Source: Robertmurraya korlensis (GTDB lineage: Bacteria > Bacillota > Bacilli > Bacillales > Cytobacillaceae). From it: DNA of 64,000 nucleotides. The DNA is taken from the NCBI RefSeq assembly GCF_023715225.1, contig NZ_JAMBNS010000014.1, positions 1-64,000 of the forward strand, given 5' to 3'. The position numbers and the translations under genes were made by a program. The notes under the pieces were generated by a model that ran no database searches, was not told where the DNA came from, and saw nothing but the letters and a program-made list of their open reading frames with translations. Shown here in pieces: positions 26,119-34,667 of this stretch. Numbering within the stretch: position 1 is the first letter of the stretch; each line of letters starts with the position of its first letter.

Positions 26119-27484
26119 AGATCATTTCCCCTGCCCCTGTTAATTCAAGTTTTGGTTCCTGAATCTCGATAACTCTCTTCTTGGGTAGAATCAATGTAAT
26201 TGTAGTACCCTGGTTTATTTGACTTTTAACCGTAATATCTCCTTGGTGTTTTGTCATAACGTTATAGCAATACGTTAATCCAAGGCCAAAATTCCCTACT
26301 CTTTTCTTAGTTGAGTAGAAAGGATCTAATATTGAAGAAATCTTATCTTTTTCAATACCTTTCCCATTATCATTAAAATCTATAAAAACTTTACCACGAG
26401 TTAAATAGATTTTAATTGTGATACTTGGATTACTCCCCATAGCTTCGATTGCATTTTTTAATATGTTTAAAGTGGTTTCCTGAAGATGGACAAAGTCTCC
26501 ATATACTTTTACATCCATTTCATAATTCTTTTTTATTTTGACTTCAGAAATCAAGGGTTGAAGTAAATCAATACTTGTATCAATTAAATTACTTAACCAA
26601 AAATCAGTTTCCTTCAAGTTCATAATGTCTAATTTATTTTGAATCCGATTTGATAGCTCTAGAACATGACTTGTAGATTTCAATATTAATTCAATATTTT
26701 CTGATTCAGGTCCATCTACTTTATTCTTTAGTTGGGTAGTTAATAAATCAATTTTTGCAACTTCATTTTTTATTGTGTGGTTTAAAAGTGCCGTTCCCGA
26801 GGTGACAGCTTTCATTGTAGAGTCACGTTTTTGCTTCTCAAACTTAATTTGCACACCTAAAATCCCATATCTAGTGCCAAAATATATAAAAAAGCCAAAT
26901 TGGACAATAATGATCAAAGGATTATATATCCAAGCTCCTACTACCCCAAAACCTTCTAAGATTATGTTGGTGATTAAAGGAAAAGCGATCATCGGAATAA
27001 CCGTAATACAGGTTATTATTTTCTGTCTTTTTATGGATATTCTAGTTTCTTTTATTGCAGAGTAGACCATTAAACCGAAGCACATTAATACGTAAGGTAC
27101 TATCCATATTGCTAATATTGCATGTATTGTATGAAATTCAGGGTACACATGAAAAGGGAAAATCGGTAAATACATGGCGATAGGAGGAATTGCTAATGCA
27201 GCTTTCCAGACCCGTTTTTGTTTGCGTGTTTTAATCGATTCCGAATATAATAGGCCAAAAAATGCAATGCAATAAGCAGTCCAATAGTGACCGAAAGATG
27301 TAGATATTCCATCTAAAACTAGAATCCATTCAGGCCGATTGATTCCTGTACCAAGAACAGCGCCAAGCCCACCAAAACCGCCACAAATACCAATGTAACT
27401 GACCCATCTCATTTTTTCGTCATTTAAGTTTGTAAGAAGAACAATAGCACTCATTAACCAAAGTAATATCACAAGTATAAGCAT
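26111..27484 (-). CDS. Polytopic sensor histidine kinase
   Basis: A 457-residue protein with about seven membrane helices (residues 3-215) forming the sensor, then a dimerisation domain with the phospho-acceptor His in LLNHTIKNEVAKIDLL near residue 236. The C-terminal ATPase domain has N box NILKNAIEAMG, G1 DFNDNGKGIEKDKIS and G2 VGNFGLGLTYCYN. The membrane-embedded sensor without an outer domain resembles peptide or lipid-signal sensors of the ComP/AgrC style. It is encoded between a hydrolase and its response regulator; the three genes form one operon. Confidence 0.88.
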   Translation of the reverse strand: MLILVILLWLMSAIVLLTNLNDEKMRWVSYIGICGGFGGLGAVLGTGINRPEWILVLDGISTSFGHYWTAYCIAFFGLLYSESIKTRKQKRVWKAALAIPPIAMYLPIFPFHVYPEFHTIHAILAIWIVPYVLMCFGLMVYSAIKETRISIKRQKIITCITVIPMIAFPLITNIILEGFGVVGAWIYNPLIIIVQFGFFIYFGTRYGILGVQIKFEKQKRDSTMKAVTSGTALLNHTIKNEVAKIDLLTTQLKNKVDGPESENIELILKSTSHVLELSNRIQNKLDIMNLKETDFWLSNLIDTSIDLLQPLISEVKIKKNYEMDVKVYGDFVHLQETTLNILKNAIEAMGSNPSITIKIYLTRGKVFIDFNDNGKGIEKDKISSILDPFYSTKKRVGNFGLGLTYCYNVMTKHQGDITVKSQINQGTTITLILPKKRVIEIQEPKLELTGAGEMIYG

Positions 27485-27490
27485 ATTGAT

Positions 27491-28468
27491 TTACCTCTTT
27501 ACTCTCTCATGGATAAAAGAAAGTGTATCGGTAGCAATCTTAGTTCTCTGAAGAACAATTCCAGCATGTCCACAATTATAGATATGTCTCGGAGGCTTCC
27601 CCCACGCTTCCCATAAGTGGTTTGCATCATTTAAATCTATATATTGATCAAATCTACCGGAGATTAACAATATATTGTTTTTATTAACTTTTGGTTTAGC
27701 TTGACTAGGATCTAAAATGTCCCAATATCTCTCTAAATCCTCATAAGTCACACCATTTTGTTCTAGGTCCTTCTTTATAAATTTTCCAGGAATTGTATTC
27801 CAAATTGAATGAGATAATTTATTTGCATAAAAGATCGATACTATACCATCTATTTCCTCTTCAAGAGTAGCAGCTAAATTGGTAATCCATCCCCCTAGAC
27901 TTACACCTACTAAGTAAATAGGACCTTTTTTATTTATTTTCAACCAATTTATCAACGTTCGTAAGTCAACAATTCCTTGTCTCGTTGAATCGACAGTACG
28001 GTTAATATTTGCGCTTATCATTAATTCACCACTATACAGTGAATCTTCTGGCTGCCTTTGAAAATGAAAGGGTAGTGGAAAATAATACATATTCCAACCA
28101 AACTCATTCATAATACGGTCATGAAATATCTTCTTAATTCTATCGAATGACTCCATTCTCCAACCATGAACAAAGATAATATTTGGTTTGTTTTCCTCAT
28201 CCTCATTTAAAAATACATCACCTTTTACCATATCGTTGTTGGTAATTCCGGAAGGAAGTGAAGAATTGAAGGCAAATGACCCTATTTTATAATCCTTTTC
28301 TGTAGAAGATAAATCGATAGTAACGTTCACTGGATTAGATTTATAAAAGGTTTCTCTATCTATAGTTTCCTGAGTTATATCTTGGGGAGTTAAGTAATGT
28401 GAGATTTTGCTCTTCTTTTTGTGTAGATCATATAATGCGTAACGATCTATGAATTTTGAAATTAACAA
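27491..28468 (-). CDS. Alpha/beta hydrolase
   Basis: A 325-residue protein of the alpha/beta-hydrolase fold. It shows the HGWRMESFD oxyanion region near residue 101, the nucleophile elbow GVSLGGWIT near 191, an acid in ISGRFDQYIDL and the catalytic His in YNCGHAGIVLQ near 303. TTG start with AGGAGGAAG. First gene of the operon with the kinase and regulator. Substrate unknown. Because it is co-transcribed with a membrane sensor, it might make or destroy the signal, but this is inference. Confidence 0.8.
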   Translation of the reverse strand: MLISKFIDRYALYDLHKKKSKISHYLTPQDITQETIDRETFYKSNPVNVTIDLSSTEKDYKIGSFAFNSSLPSGITNNDMVKGDVFLNEDEENKPNIIFVHGWRMESFDRIKKIFHDRIMNEFGWNMYYFPLPFHFQRQPEDSLYSGELMISANINRTVDSTRQGIVDLRTLINWLKINKKGPIYLVGVSLGGWITNLAATLEEEIDGIVSIFYANKLSHSIWNTIPGKFIKKDLEQNGVTYEDLERYWDILDPSQAKPKVNKNNILLISGRFDQYIDLNDANHLWEAWGKPPRHIYNCGHAGIVLQRTKIATDTLSFIHERVKR

Positions 28469-28920
28469 TTTTCTTCCTCCTATAAAAAGTTATTTATCCC
28501 TTTAATGAGATTATTTTACATTAAATAAACCTCCTATCCTTATCTTCAGTAAATTAAACCGTAAAGATAAAAATGGAGGTTCTTATTTCTATATTGAAAT
28601 TTACGTTTAATTTATTGCATACAATCAATAAGTAGATAGGCTATTAATTTTTGCTACTACAAATTTTATATATATAGCATATTTACTTATATCGGTCAAA
28701 AGTCATTTTAGTTTAATTACAAGAACGTAAATTGACCTAGATAACATAAAATTATATTTAAAATAGGAATTATTAGGTAGACACCTTTTTCTGTAAGAAA
28801 ACAATTATTTATAAAACATACAATTAATAATAAAAAATTCAAGATAAATAAAAAAATACAAGTATATATAAGGAAAATAATATGAATGCTGAATCCCTTA
28901 TGTAGCAAGGGTTTTAGGGT
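28469..28920. other. AT-rich gap before the origin region
   Basis: No gene is supported. A hydrophobic reading at 28717-28908 (minus) lacks a ribosome site and is too AT-driven to trust. GAATCCCTTATGTAGCAAGG at 28889-28909 holds a short hairpin. Confidence 0.4.
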
Positions 28921-29245
28921 TCAAAATTATTTTTGAAATACAGTCTTCACATACCCACATATTGAAAAATACTTTCTTCACTATCCACATATATCTAAAT
29001 CCTTTATCAAGATTTCCACATAACTATAAATACAGTTCTATTATTATAGATAACTTGAAATACAGTCTTAAAATTCGGTGTTCTAGTAATTCCAGGGTGA
29101 TAATTTTAGTTATTTTGTAACAATAGGATATTTATTGAAATTAAAGGATAATAGAGAAATTTGAAGAAGTTTCGAGGGAATGACAAATAGCCCTTTCATT
29201 TTTAATTTTTGAAAAGGCTGATTGGATTAGATTTTATTTTTTTAT
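28921..29245. other. Candidate replication origin with DnaA-like boxes and iterons
   Basis: The 15-mer TTGAAATACAGTCTT occurs at 28933-28947 and 29055-29069, with a partial copy (AAATACAGTTCT) near 29028. Between them (C/T)CCACATA occurs three times at about 31-bp spacing (near 28953, 28985 and 29015). CTATCCACA at 28981 is one mismatch from the DnaA box. Location directly downstream of the rep gene fits theta-replicating Gram-positive plasmids whose origin follows rep. Confidence 0.55.
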
Positions 29246-29246
29246 A

Positions 29247-29275
29247 AAAAAACCAGTTTATTTAACTAGTTTTTG
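29247..29275 (-). terminator. Terminator of the rep gene
   Basis: AAAACTAGTT/AACTGGTTTT with a five-base loop and a following T run on the minus strand, overlapping the last codons of rep. Confidence 0.6.
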
Positions 29276-30452
29276 AAACTAGGAAAGGAGGATATACCCC
29301 ATTTGTTCTATGGTATGCAGTCATAATTTCGATGCGATCTCCCTCAGATAAAAACCCTTTAAATTCTTCAAAGGAATTAGAGAAGCACTTATTAACGAAT
29401 GCACCTAAGTTTTTAATAGAGTTTAATTCACCATTATTGTGTAGGTGTTCAAGGGTATCTGCAACCTTTGAAACCGTATAATTTATCATTTTGTCGTGCT
29501 GGTTTACTACACGTAAATGAGTAGAGATTTTGGCCATTCTACTAACCGACTTGTAAATATCCTGCATCTCGCGCCATTTAGCAGGGATTTTAGCATTCTT
29601 AATACGAGCTTCCATTTCTTTTTTTGCTCTTGCAAATGATGTTCTCTCTTCTAAATCATCGTTACTTTTAAAACATGCTCCATTAAGGGCAAAAGTAAAT
29701 TTCTCAATGCAAACTTGAACGAATGTTCTCTTTCTCACTTGGCGATCTTCAGAAGGATTTTTAACTTTGGTATTAATTGGCTTAAACAAAAAGATGTTTT
29801 GAATAATAGATAAAAAGTTTCTAACTCTCTTTGCTGTAGTGTTTAAAGTCGTTTTTAGATATGACATAGTTCTCACATCTTTAACTTCATCAACATTCAA
29901 TACCTTTCTACGATTGGTTCCTACCTGACGAGTGAAATATTGACATAGTTCAAGAAGTAGAATAGGTCCTTTGTGATAACGTTGTTTAATTAGTAAGCCG
30001 AACACTCTTTCTTGGAATAAAGCATGAGGAATTCGGAAATAACTTGAGGATTTATCGCTAAATGAATTATTAATTTGTTGATTATATAAAGCATAATTAA
30101 CAATTTCATAGTGGAGTCCTTTAGAAGTATATACTTCAGCTATATAATTTTTTTCAATTAATTTATCAAACGCTTTTTTGACAGTTTCATAACTTAAATC
30201 ATGTTCAGAGGAAAGGTTAGATATACAAAGTTGTTTGCGATCACTGATTGAAGGGTCTTTCGTAAAAGAACGGATTTGGCCCATTTCATCTACATATAAG
30301 TGGAGGATCATGAAAACAGAAATCTCAGAGGTTGTAATTGGATGAATGTCTTCCTTAGAATCCCGACGTATATTTTTCAGGTGCTCTTCAAAGAATTTGA
30401 CTCCATCGATTGTGTAGTTTTGAGGATCTTTAGTTTTATTTAAAATTGACAT
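29262..30452 (-). CDS. rep: Plasmid replication initiation protein (Rep)
   Basis: A 396-residue basic protein. The start is the ATG at 30452, because AAAGGAG lies at ideal spacing; an upstream reading from 30479 overlaps the leader hairpin. Residues 40-125 look like a winged-helix domain (ISVFMILHLYVDEMG, LSYETVKKAFDKLIEKNY), the fold used by many Rep proteins. The rest is helical and basic with no known catalytic motif. The evidence that it is Rep is contextual: adjacent origin repeats, an attenuator leader with antisense RNA, and the neighbouring par genes. Confidence 0.7.
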   Translation of the reverse strand: MSILNKTKDPQNYTIDGVKFFEEHLKNIRRDSKEDIHPITTSEISVFMILHLYVDEMGQIRSFTKDPSISDRKQLCISNLSSEHDLSYETVKKAFDKLIEKNYIAEVYTSKGLHYEIVNYALYNQQINNSFSDKSSSYFRIPHALFQERVFGLLIKQRYHKGPILLLELCQYFTRQVGTNRRKVLNVDEVKDVRTMSYLKTTLNTTAKRVRNFLSIIQNIFLFKPINTKVKNPSEDRQVRKRTFVQVCIEKFTFALNGACFKSNDDLEERTSFARAKKEMEARIKNAKIPAKWREMQDIYKSVSRMAKISTHLRVVNQHDKMINYTVSKVADTLEHLHNNGELNSIKNLGAFVNKCFSNSFEEFKGFLSEGDRIEIMTAYHRTNGVYPPFLVSKTS

Positions 30453-30474
30453 TGTATATACTCCTTTTTGATTC

Positions 30475-30524
30475 AACAAAAAAAGACGATGATCCCTGTA
30501 TTATCAAGGAAAACATCGTCTTTT
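30475..30524 (-). promoter_or_regulatory. Transcription attenuator in the rep leader
   Basis: AAAAGACGATG and CATCGTCTTTT form an 11-bp stem with a 22-base loop, followed by seven T on the minus strand. It ends about 15 bases before the rep ribosome site. A full terminator between promoter and start codon is the hallmark of antisense-controlled attenuation of rep. Confidence 0.65.
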
Positions 30525-30573
30525 ATGTGTTGAAAAAAGGCAGCACAAAATAGACTTTTGGCAGGAATTTTCT

Positions 30574-30602
30574 TTGACTTCCTTCTTATACTAATGTAAA
30601 AT
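30574..30602 (+). promoter_or_regulatory. Sigma-A promoter of the antisense RNA
   Basis: TTGACT at 30574-30579, 17-bp spacer, TAAAAT at 30597-30602. Start of transcription expected near 30609, antisense to the rep leader. Confidence 0.65.
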
Positions 30603-30608
30603 ACATAT

Positions 30609-30720
30609 ATATAAGAAGAGAATAAAAGAGACTTCCCGTCAGTGTTTTCCCTAGGTGGTTTAGGGGGAACCGTCTAAGAGTGTTTGCAGCACTACTTAGA
30701 TGGCTGGAGGTCTTTTTTTT
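30609..30720 (+). ncRNA. Predicted countertranscript RNA controlling rep
   Basis: About 112 nt, opposite to the rep leader. It has a near-consensus promoter at the expected distance and ends in eight T after an outer AGACTTCC/GGAGGTCT pairing. Inside are CGTCTAAG/CTTAGATG with an AGTG/CACT inner stem, and a TCCCTA/TAGGGGGA stem. This is the size and layout of antisense RNAs that regulate Rep synthesis in pIP501/pAMbeta1-type and pT181-type plasmids. No coding potential is convincing. Confidence 0.6.
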
Positions 30721-30745
30721 ATTGTCGTTTTTATTTATTGTGACA

Positions 30746-30774
30746 AGTATAGCAATAAAATTTTTAACTAGCAA
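30746..30774 (-). promoter_or_regulatory. Sigma-A promoter of rep
   Basis: On the minus strand TTGCTA (30774-30769), 17-bp spacer, TATACT (30751-30746). Transcription would start near 30739 and cross the antisense region and the attenuator before reaching rep. Confidence 0.6.
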
Positions 30775-30810
30775 TTTATACCTATGTATAATACGTTTGT
30801 TATTTTTAAT

Positions 30811-30854
30811 AAATAAGTTGTCGTAAATCTACTTTACAACAGCTTTTTTTTTTT
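30811..30854 (+). terminator. Hairpin followed by 11 T
   Basis: An imperfect GTTGTCGTAAA/TTTACAACA stem followed by eleven T on the plus strand. It may insulate the par operon from plus-strand transcription or end a second short RNA. Confidence 0.4.
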
Positions 30855-30884
30855 GTAAACAGAAGAAATCACATTCGTTATCGA

Positions 30885-31190
30885 ATATTATCATATTTAT
30901 CTATTATCAAATTTATCTTTATGATTATAGATAAAAAGATAAATTATCATATTTATCTTTCGTTATATTTATCTATTATCATATATATTTATTATCATAT
31001 ATATCTAAAATCGAAATCCGAATAAGCATAGATGTGACAAGGGTTTGGATAGCCTTTTAAGTAAACTCTCTCTATTAAAAAGTTTATACTAAATTTGCAA
31101 AGATTCACATCTCTACCAAAGTGCTTTATAATTAATGAATCAAATATATCTATTATCATTTTTATCTTTATGATAATAGATATATAATAC
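30885..31190. repeat. Partition-site-like repeats upstream of parA
   Basis: At least eight copies of a TATC(A/T)-containing unit such as ATTATCATATTTATC lie in both orientations between 30885 and 31010. At 31144-31187 an inverted pair ATATATCTATTATCAT / ATGATAATAGATATAT surrounds the likely parA promoter. Such arrays upstream of parA usually serve as centromere and operator for the small partner protein. Confidence 0.6.
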
Positions 31191-31229
31191 AAGTAGAAAA
31201 AATTTTCAGAGGGTTAGGAGGAATTCGGA

Positions 31230-32087
31230 ATGGGCATTACCATATGTGTTGGAAATTACAAAGGTGGAGTCGGAAAAACTAAAAATAACGTTATGAATGC
31301 TTACGAACTAGCTAAGAAGGGCTTCCGAGTCCTGGTTGTAGATCTTGATCCACAAGCAAACTCTACAACTGTTTTAGTAAGGACCAAAAAAGCGCATAGT
31401 GAAGAGGTTTTTAGCTTTGATAAAACATTAATGACAGCTGTACGTGAAGGGAATTTAGAGGGTTTAGAGGTTCCGATTGTTGAAAACCTTTGGTTGTTGC
31501 CCTCGTATATTGATTTTGCGAACTATACTACATTTTTAGACATTCGATATGGCATTGTGGAAGAAGATGACCGGGATTATCATCATATTACTAAGGAGAA
31601 AATTACATATTTTTCAAAACTTCTACAGCCATTAAAAGAAAAATATGATTATATTTTTATTGATGTACCTCCTACCAAATCGTATATAACAGATAGTGCA
31701 GTGATGTGTTCGGATTATGTATTAATTGTTCTTCAGACACAAGAATTGTCACTGGATGGTGCACAAATGTATTTAAAAGATTTACAGACTCTGGCCTTGG
31801 AGTATGGTGGGGAGTTTGAAATTTGTGGAGTATTGCCTGTTTTAATAGATGGGAACGCATCTGTAGACCAATTTGTTCTAGAAAGCGCAGCTGAAGTGTT
31901 TGGTGAAGAAAACATGTTTAAAATAAAGGTTCCGAACATGGCCAGATTAAAACGTTTTGACAACACAGGTATAATCGAAGTCGATCAACACGATAAAAAA
32001 GTGGTAGCATTCTATTCTAATGTTGCTGATGAATTAATAAGCAGAATTAATTATTTTGAAGGGAATGGTGATTTAGATGGAGAATAA
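31230..32087 (+). CDS. parA: ParA/Soj-type partition ATPase
   Basis: A 285-residue Walker-type ATPase. The deviant Walker A is KGGVGKTKNN at residues 10-19, followed by VLVVDLDPQANST near 38 and YIFIDVPPTKSYI near 142. Type Ib size, without an N-terminal helix-turn-helix, so it relies on the partner gene for DNA binding and autoregulation. Overlaps the partner gene by 11 bases. Segregates plasmid copies before division. Confidence 0.93.
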   Translation: MGITICVGNYKGGVGKTKNNVMNAYELAKKGFRVLVVDLDPQANSTTVLVRTKKAHSEEVFSFDKTLMTAVREGNLEGLEVPIVENLWLLPSYIDFANYTTFLDIRYGIVEEDDRDYHHITKEKITYFSKLLQPLKEKYDYIFIDVPPTKSYITDSAVMCSDYVLIVLQTQELSLDGAQMYLKDLQTLALEYGGEFEICGVLPVLIDGNASVDQFVLESAAEVFGEENMFKIKVPNMARLKRFDNTGIIEVDQHDKKVVAFYSNVADELISRINYFEGNGDLDGE

Positions 32088-32424
32088 TATCAAGAGTGAG
32101 AAAAAAAGAGTACCTGGATTAATAAGACAGGAAAGAGTTATTCCGAATCTTCCAGATCCTAAAATGGAAAATGTGATTACCGAAAAACCAAAAGAAGAAA
32201 CTAAAGCAAATGGCAATACCACCAAAAAAGCAAACATAAACCAGCAGAGTAATATAAAAGTTTCATTAAACACTAAAAAACAAATTGATATATTACTTAA
32301 ATTTTCTAATCATAAATTTGCTTATGAACTAATTGATAGTATGGTTGATGTTTATGTCGAACGTGCTTTAGATAATGATCAGAAACGGGCATTTAAGACG
32401 TTAAGTAAATTAATCTCTGAATAA
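32077..32424 (+). CDS. Small ParA partner, DUF5388-like
   Basis: A 115-residue protein: a basic disordered N-terminal half (residues 1-65), which in such partners stimulates the ParA ATPase, then a compact C-terminal domain. The latter (KVSLNTKKQIDILLKFSN and YELIDSMVDVYVERAL) resembles ribbon-helix-helix/DUF5388 proteins found next to plasmid ParA. It probably binds the repeats at 30885-31190 and represses the operon. The DUF number is from memory of such neighbours; function is inferred from operon structure. Confidence 0.65.
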   Translation: MENNIKSEKKRVPGLIRQERVIPNLPDPKMENVITEKPKEETKANGNTTKKANINQQSNIKVSLNTKKQIDILLKFSNHKFAYELIDSMVDVYVERALDNDQKRAFKTLSKLISE

Positions 32425-32471
32425 AAACGTAATATGTAATTAACTTTATAAACATTCTTGAAATTCCATCG

Positions 32472-32507
32472 AGCCAAAGCGTATGAGTTGTTTTGGCTTA
32501 TTTTTTT
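32472..32507 (+). terminator. Terminator of the parA operon
   Basis: AGCCAAA/TTTGGCT stem with a 13-base loop followed by a seven-T run. Confidence 0.65.
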
Positions 32508-32832
32508 GATAAAAAATACCTCTTAGAACCTGCCCCTTTTTTCTTCAATGTTATATATTTATATATTTTCTATAATAAAAAAATATAAATTTTATATATA
32601 TTTTTAATAAAACAATATTCCTTAAATAAAATTTAAAATAAAACTATATATTTATGATATATTTTTTATATAATTTATATATAATAATATGCATTGCTGA
32701 TGGTGTTTTAGTCATTTTATATCATTTCTATATTATTTTTATATAAATATTATATAAAAATGTTTACTTTTTAATAATTATAGGTTATGATTAATACAAG
32801 GTTAAGAAAAAATAATTTATGAGGTGAACGGA
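32508..32832. other. Extremely AT-rich region before the actin-like gene
   Basis: About 300 bp built mostly of TATATA and TTTATA runs, with no coding potential. In ParM/Alp7A-type systems the centromere and promoter lie directly upstream of the actin gene, so this is the natural place to look for parC. No regular iteron could be defined by eye. Confidence 0.4.
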
Positions 32833-33990
32833 ATGAAATTGTGCGTAGGAATTGATATTGGAAATGCAAAAACAGAATTAGCTTTTGAATCAGAAAAACA
32901 GTTGCAACTTGTAAGACAACCTTCAGTTATTTCATATCTTCCGAGAACTCCTGAGTCAAATGATCTCCCACTGGAACATGTAATGAATAATTTAATAGAT
33001 AATCTAATTGTGAATATTTCATCGCCTTCAATAAAGAGAAATGGAGATTACTACATAGGAAAAAAAGCAATGCAACATGACGGTATTAAAACGAATATGT
33101 TGATTAACCTAGGTGGAAAATCAACGCACGATTTACCTATCATTACTTCATTGTCGTTAGTTGCAGCAACTTCAGTAAAGAAGCATTACGAAACTGAAGG
33201 TGAACTTCCTGAAAGTTTATCGATAGACCTAAAGATGGCTACTGCAATTCCTTCATCTGAATTTAGTCGTCAAAATGCAAAAACTCTTGAGGATCGCTTT
33301 AAAAATAAACATATTGTGACTTTGTATATTGGAGACCATCAAGTGTTAACTTCAATAAAAGTTACAGATTGTAAGGTAACTGAAGAAGGAAAAACTTCTA
33401 TGTTAGCATTTTTAAATAGTGATGAAGACATTCTTGAAGATTATAATGAAATCTACAGCGAGAATAAAAAGCCTTCAGACTTCAAATCGACAAGAAGTCT
33501 TCACTCAGATATTGGAGACGGTACATCAGAATTTGTTGTTATAGAAGGAGCAAGTCCGGTACAAGGATTAAGTAAAGGAAAACGATTAGGTGTTGGACAT
33601 GCTTCCGATCTTGCTATAAGACTTTTACGTGAACAAATAAATATTAGTGACAAATTTACTCGTCAACAGTTACAAGAGTGGCTAAAGAGAGATAATGAAA
33701 AAGGGCAGCTTGCAAGAAACTTAATGGGTGAAGCTACATTGGGACAAGCGCAAGCCATTTTAGAAGAAATTCAAACGTCATTCCAGGAGCTTGCTTCTTC
33801 AGATGTTGATTATGTTTTTGTTCATGGTGGAGGTAGCATCACTTTTAAGAATGAATTGCAAGAAGAGTTAATGGATTTTGCTAAGAATAATCATTTTAAA
33901 GTGGTATGGATTCCTGCTAAGTATGCGACTACGATGAACTCAAGAGGGACATTCTATTTGGCGAAAATGATGTATTCTAACAAGAAATAA
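32833..33990 (+). CDS. Actin-like partition ATPase (ParM/StbA/Alp7A family)
   Basis: A 385-residue protein of the actin/Hsp70 fold. It shows phosphate-1 motif CVGIDIGNAKTELAF at the N-terminus, phosphate-2 motif LHSDIGDGTSEFVVI near residue 223 and adenosine motif VFVHGGGSI near 335. The start is the ATG at 32833, with GAGGTG seven bases upstream. Plasmid actins form filaments that push copies apart. The following gene is the expected DNA-binding adaptor. Together with ParA this gives the element two different partition systems. Confidence 0.9.
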   Translation: MKLCVGIDIGNAKTELAFESEKQLQLVRQPSVISYLPRTPESNDLPLEHVMNNLIDNLIVNISSPSIKRNGDYYIGKKAMQHDGIKTNMLINLGGKSTHDLPIITSLSLVAATSVKKHYETEGELPESLSIDLKMATAIPSSEFSRQNAKTLEDRFKNKHIVTLYIGDHQVLTSIKVTDCKVTEEGKTSMLAFLNSDEDILEDYNEIYSENKKPSDFKSTRSLHSDIGDGTSEFVVIEGASPVQGLSKGKRLGVGHASDLAIRLLREQINISDKFTRQQLQEWLKRDNEKGQLARNLMGEATLGQAQAILEEIQTSFQELASSDVDYVFVHGGGSITFKNELQEELMDFAKNNHFKVVWIPAKYATTMNSRGTFYLAKMMYSNKK

Positions 33991-33993
33991 ACT

Positions 33994-34015
33994 TGAGAGG
34001 TCTTAGTGACCTCTT
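33994..34015 (+). terminator. Short hairpin between the actin and adaptor genes
   Basis: GAGGTC/GACCTC with a five-base loop followed by TTCTTATAATTTT. Probably a weak attenuator that sets the ratio of filament protein to adaptor. Confidence 0.45.
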
Positions 34016-34043
34016 CTTATAATTTTAGGAGAGTGAACATATC

Positions 34044-34457
34044 ATGTCTAAAAAGATTGGTAATGAAGAACAGAAAATCAAAGGGAAATTTTTAATAAAT
34101 ATTGAATCACGAACAGATGAAAAGAAAATTAAATTTACAAAATGGTTGAATGCACAAACTAATCCACAGAATAGTTTTCTTTCTTTAATAGAACATTGTA
34201 TTGATCGTTTTGGATATGAAGATGTTACGGATCACGAGATAGCAAAAAGGCTGCACACAGAAATTCTTTATTTTAACAACAATGATGTTCCTCAAACTAA
34301 TATAAAAATGGTTGAGGCTAATAATTTAAAAATGGACAATGAAGTTGAGAAAGAAAAGATAGAGATAAAGAAACAAGTAAAGAAAGTAAGTGAAGTAGAA
34401 CCACAAGAAGATCCTGAAGATGATAATAATATCATTGCTGATTTAAACTCTTTTTAA
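34044..34457 (+). CDS. ParR/Alp7R-like adaptor of the actin system
   Basis: A 137-residue protein directly downstream of the actin-like gene. The N-terminal part (KGKFLINIESRTDEKKIKF) and the following helices fit a small ribbon-helix-helix-like DNA-binding domain. Residues 85-137 form a highly charged tail ending in DDNNIIADLNSF, a likely filament-binding peptide. Sequence identity to known ParR proteins is not visible, so the assignment depends on position and build. Confidence 0.6.
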   Translation: MSKKIGNEEQKIKGKFLINIESRTDEKKIKFTKWLNAQTNPQNSFLSLIEHCIDRFGYEDVTDHEIAKRLHTEILYFNNNDVPQTNIKMVEANNLKMDNEVEKEKIEIKKQVKKVSEVEPQEDPEDDNNIIADLNSF

Positions 34458-34499
34458 AATTATTAAAGTCTATTCAACTAAAATTCAGGGGGGATTTAC

Positions 34500-34667
34500 T
34501 TGAAAAGTAATAAAGTTAATAAAGCGATGGAATATGCAAAAGCGTCACAAGCGATGGAGGGTCTAAAGGTATCTGAAGAACAAGAAAAGTTAGTTTTAGA
34601 CATCATGAGTGGTAAAATTTCTGAAGAAGAATTTAATCAGAGAGCAAGACAATTGGCGAATGAATAA
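34500..34667 (+). CDS. VbhA-like antitoxin of a Fic toxin
   Basis: A 55-residue protein starting with TTG at 34500, preceded by AGGGGGGA. It contains the Fic inhibition motif (S/T)xxxE(G/N) as SQAMEG at residues 16-21, followed by LKVSEEQEKLVLDIMSGKIS. This matches the antitoxin VbhA pattern of an inhibitory helix plus a short helical hairpin. The gene overlaps the fic start by eight bases. It is expected to block ATP binding in the Fic active site (class I Fic regulation). This is the first gene of the leading-region operon. Confidence 0.8.
   Translation: MKSNKVNKAMEYAKASQAMEGLKVSEEQEKLVLDIMSGKISEEEFNQRARQLANE

Noticed and set aside
28717..28908. Hydrophobic 63-residue reading frame on the minus strand
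   Set aside because: No ribosome site, composition driven by AT-rich DNA, and it lies in the gap next to the origin repeats.
30586..30774. 62-residue reading frame on the minus strand in the rep leader
   Set aside because: It coincides with the antisense RNA and promoter region, whose hairpins and promoters explain the sequence better.
30885..31190. CRISPR-like array
   Set aside because: Repeats are short, AT-rich, in both orientations and without unique spacers of constant length; they fit a partition site.
34609..34659. Longer start for the Fic protein
   Set aside because: It would overlap most of the antitoxin gene and has no ribosome site; the ATG at 34660 gives the classical short overlap.
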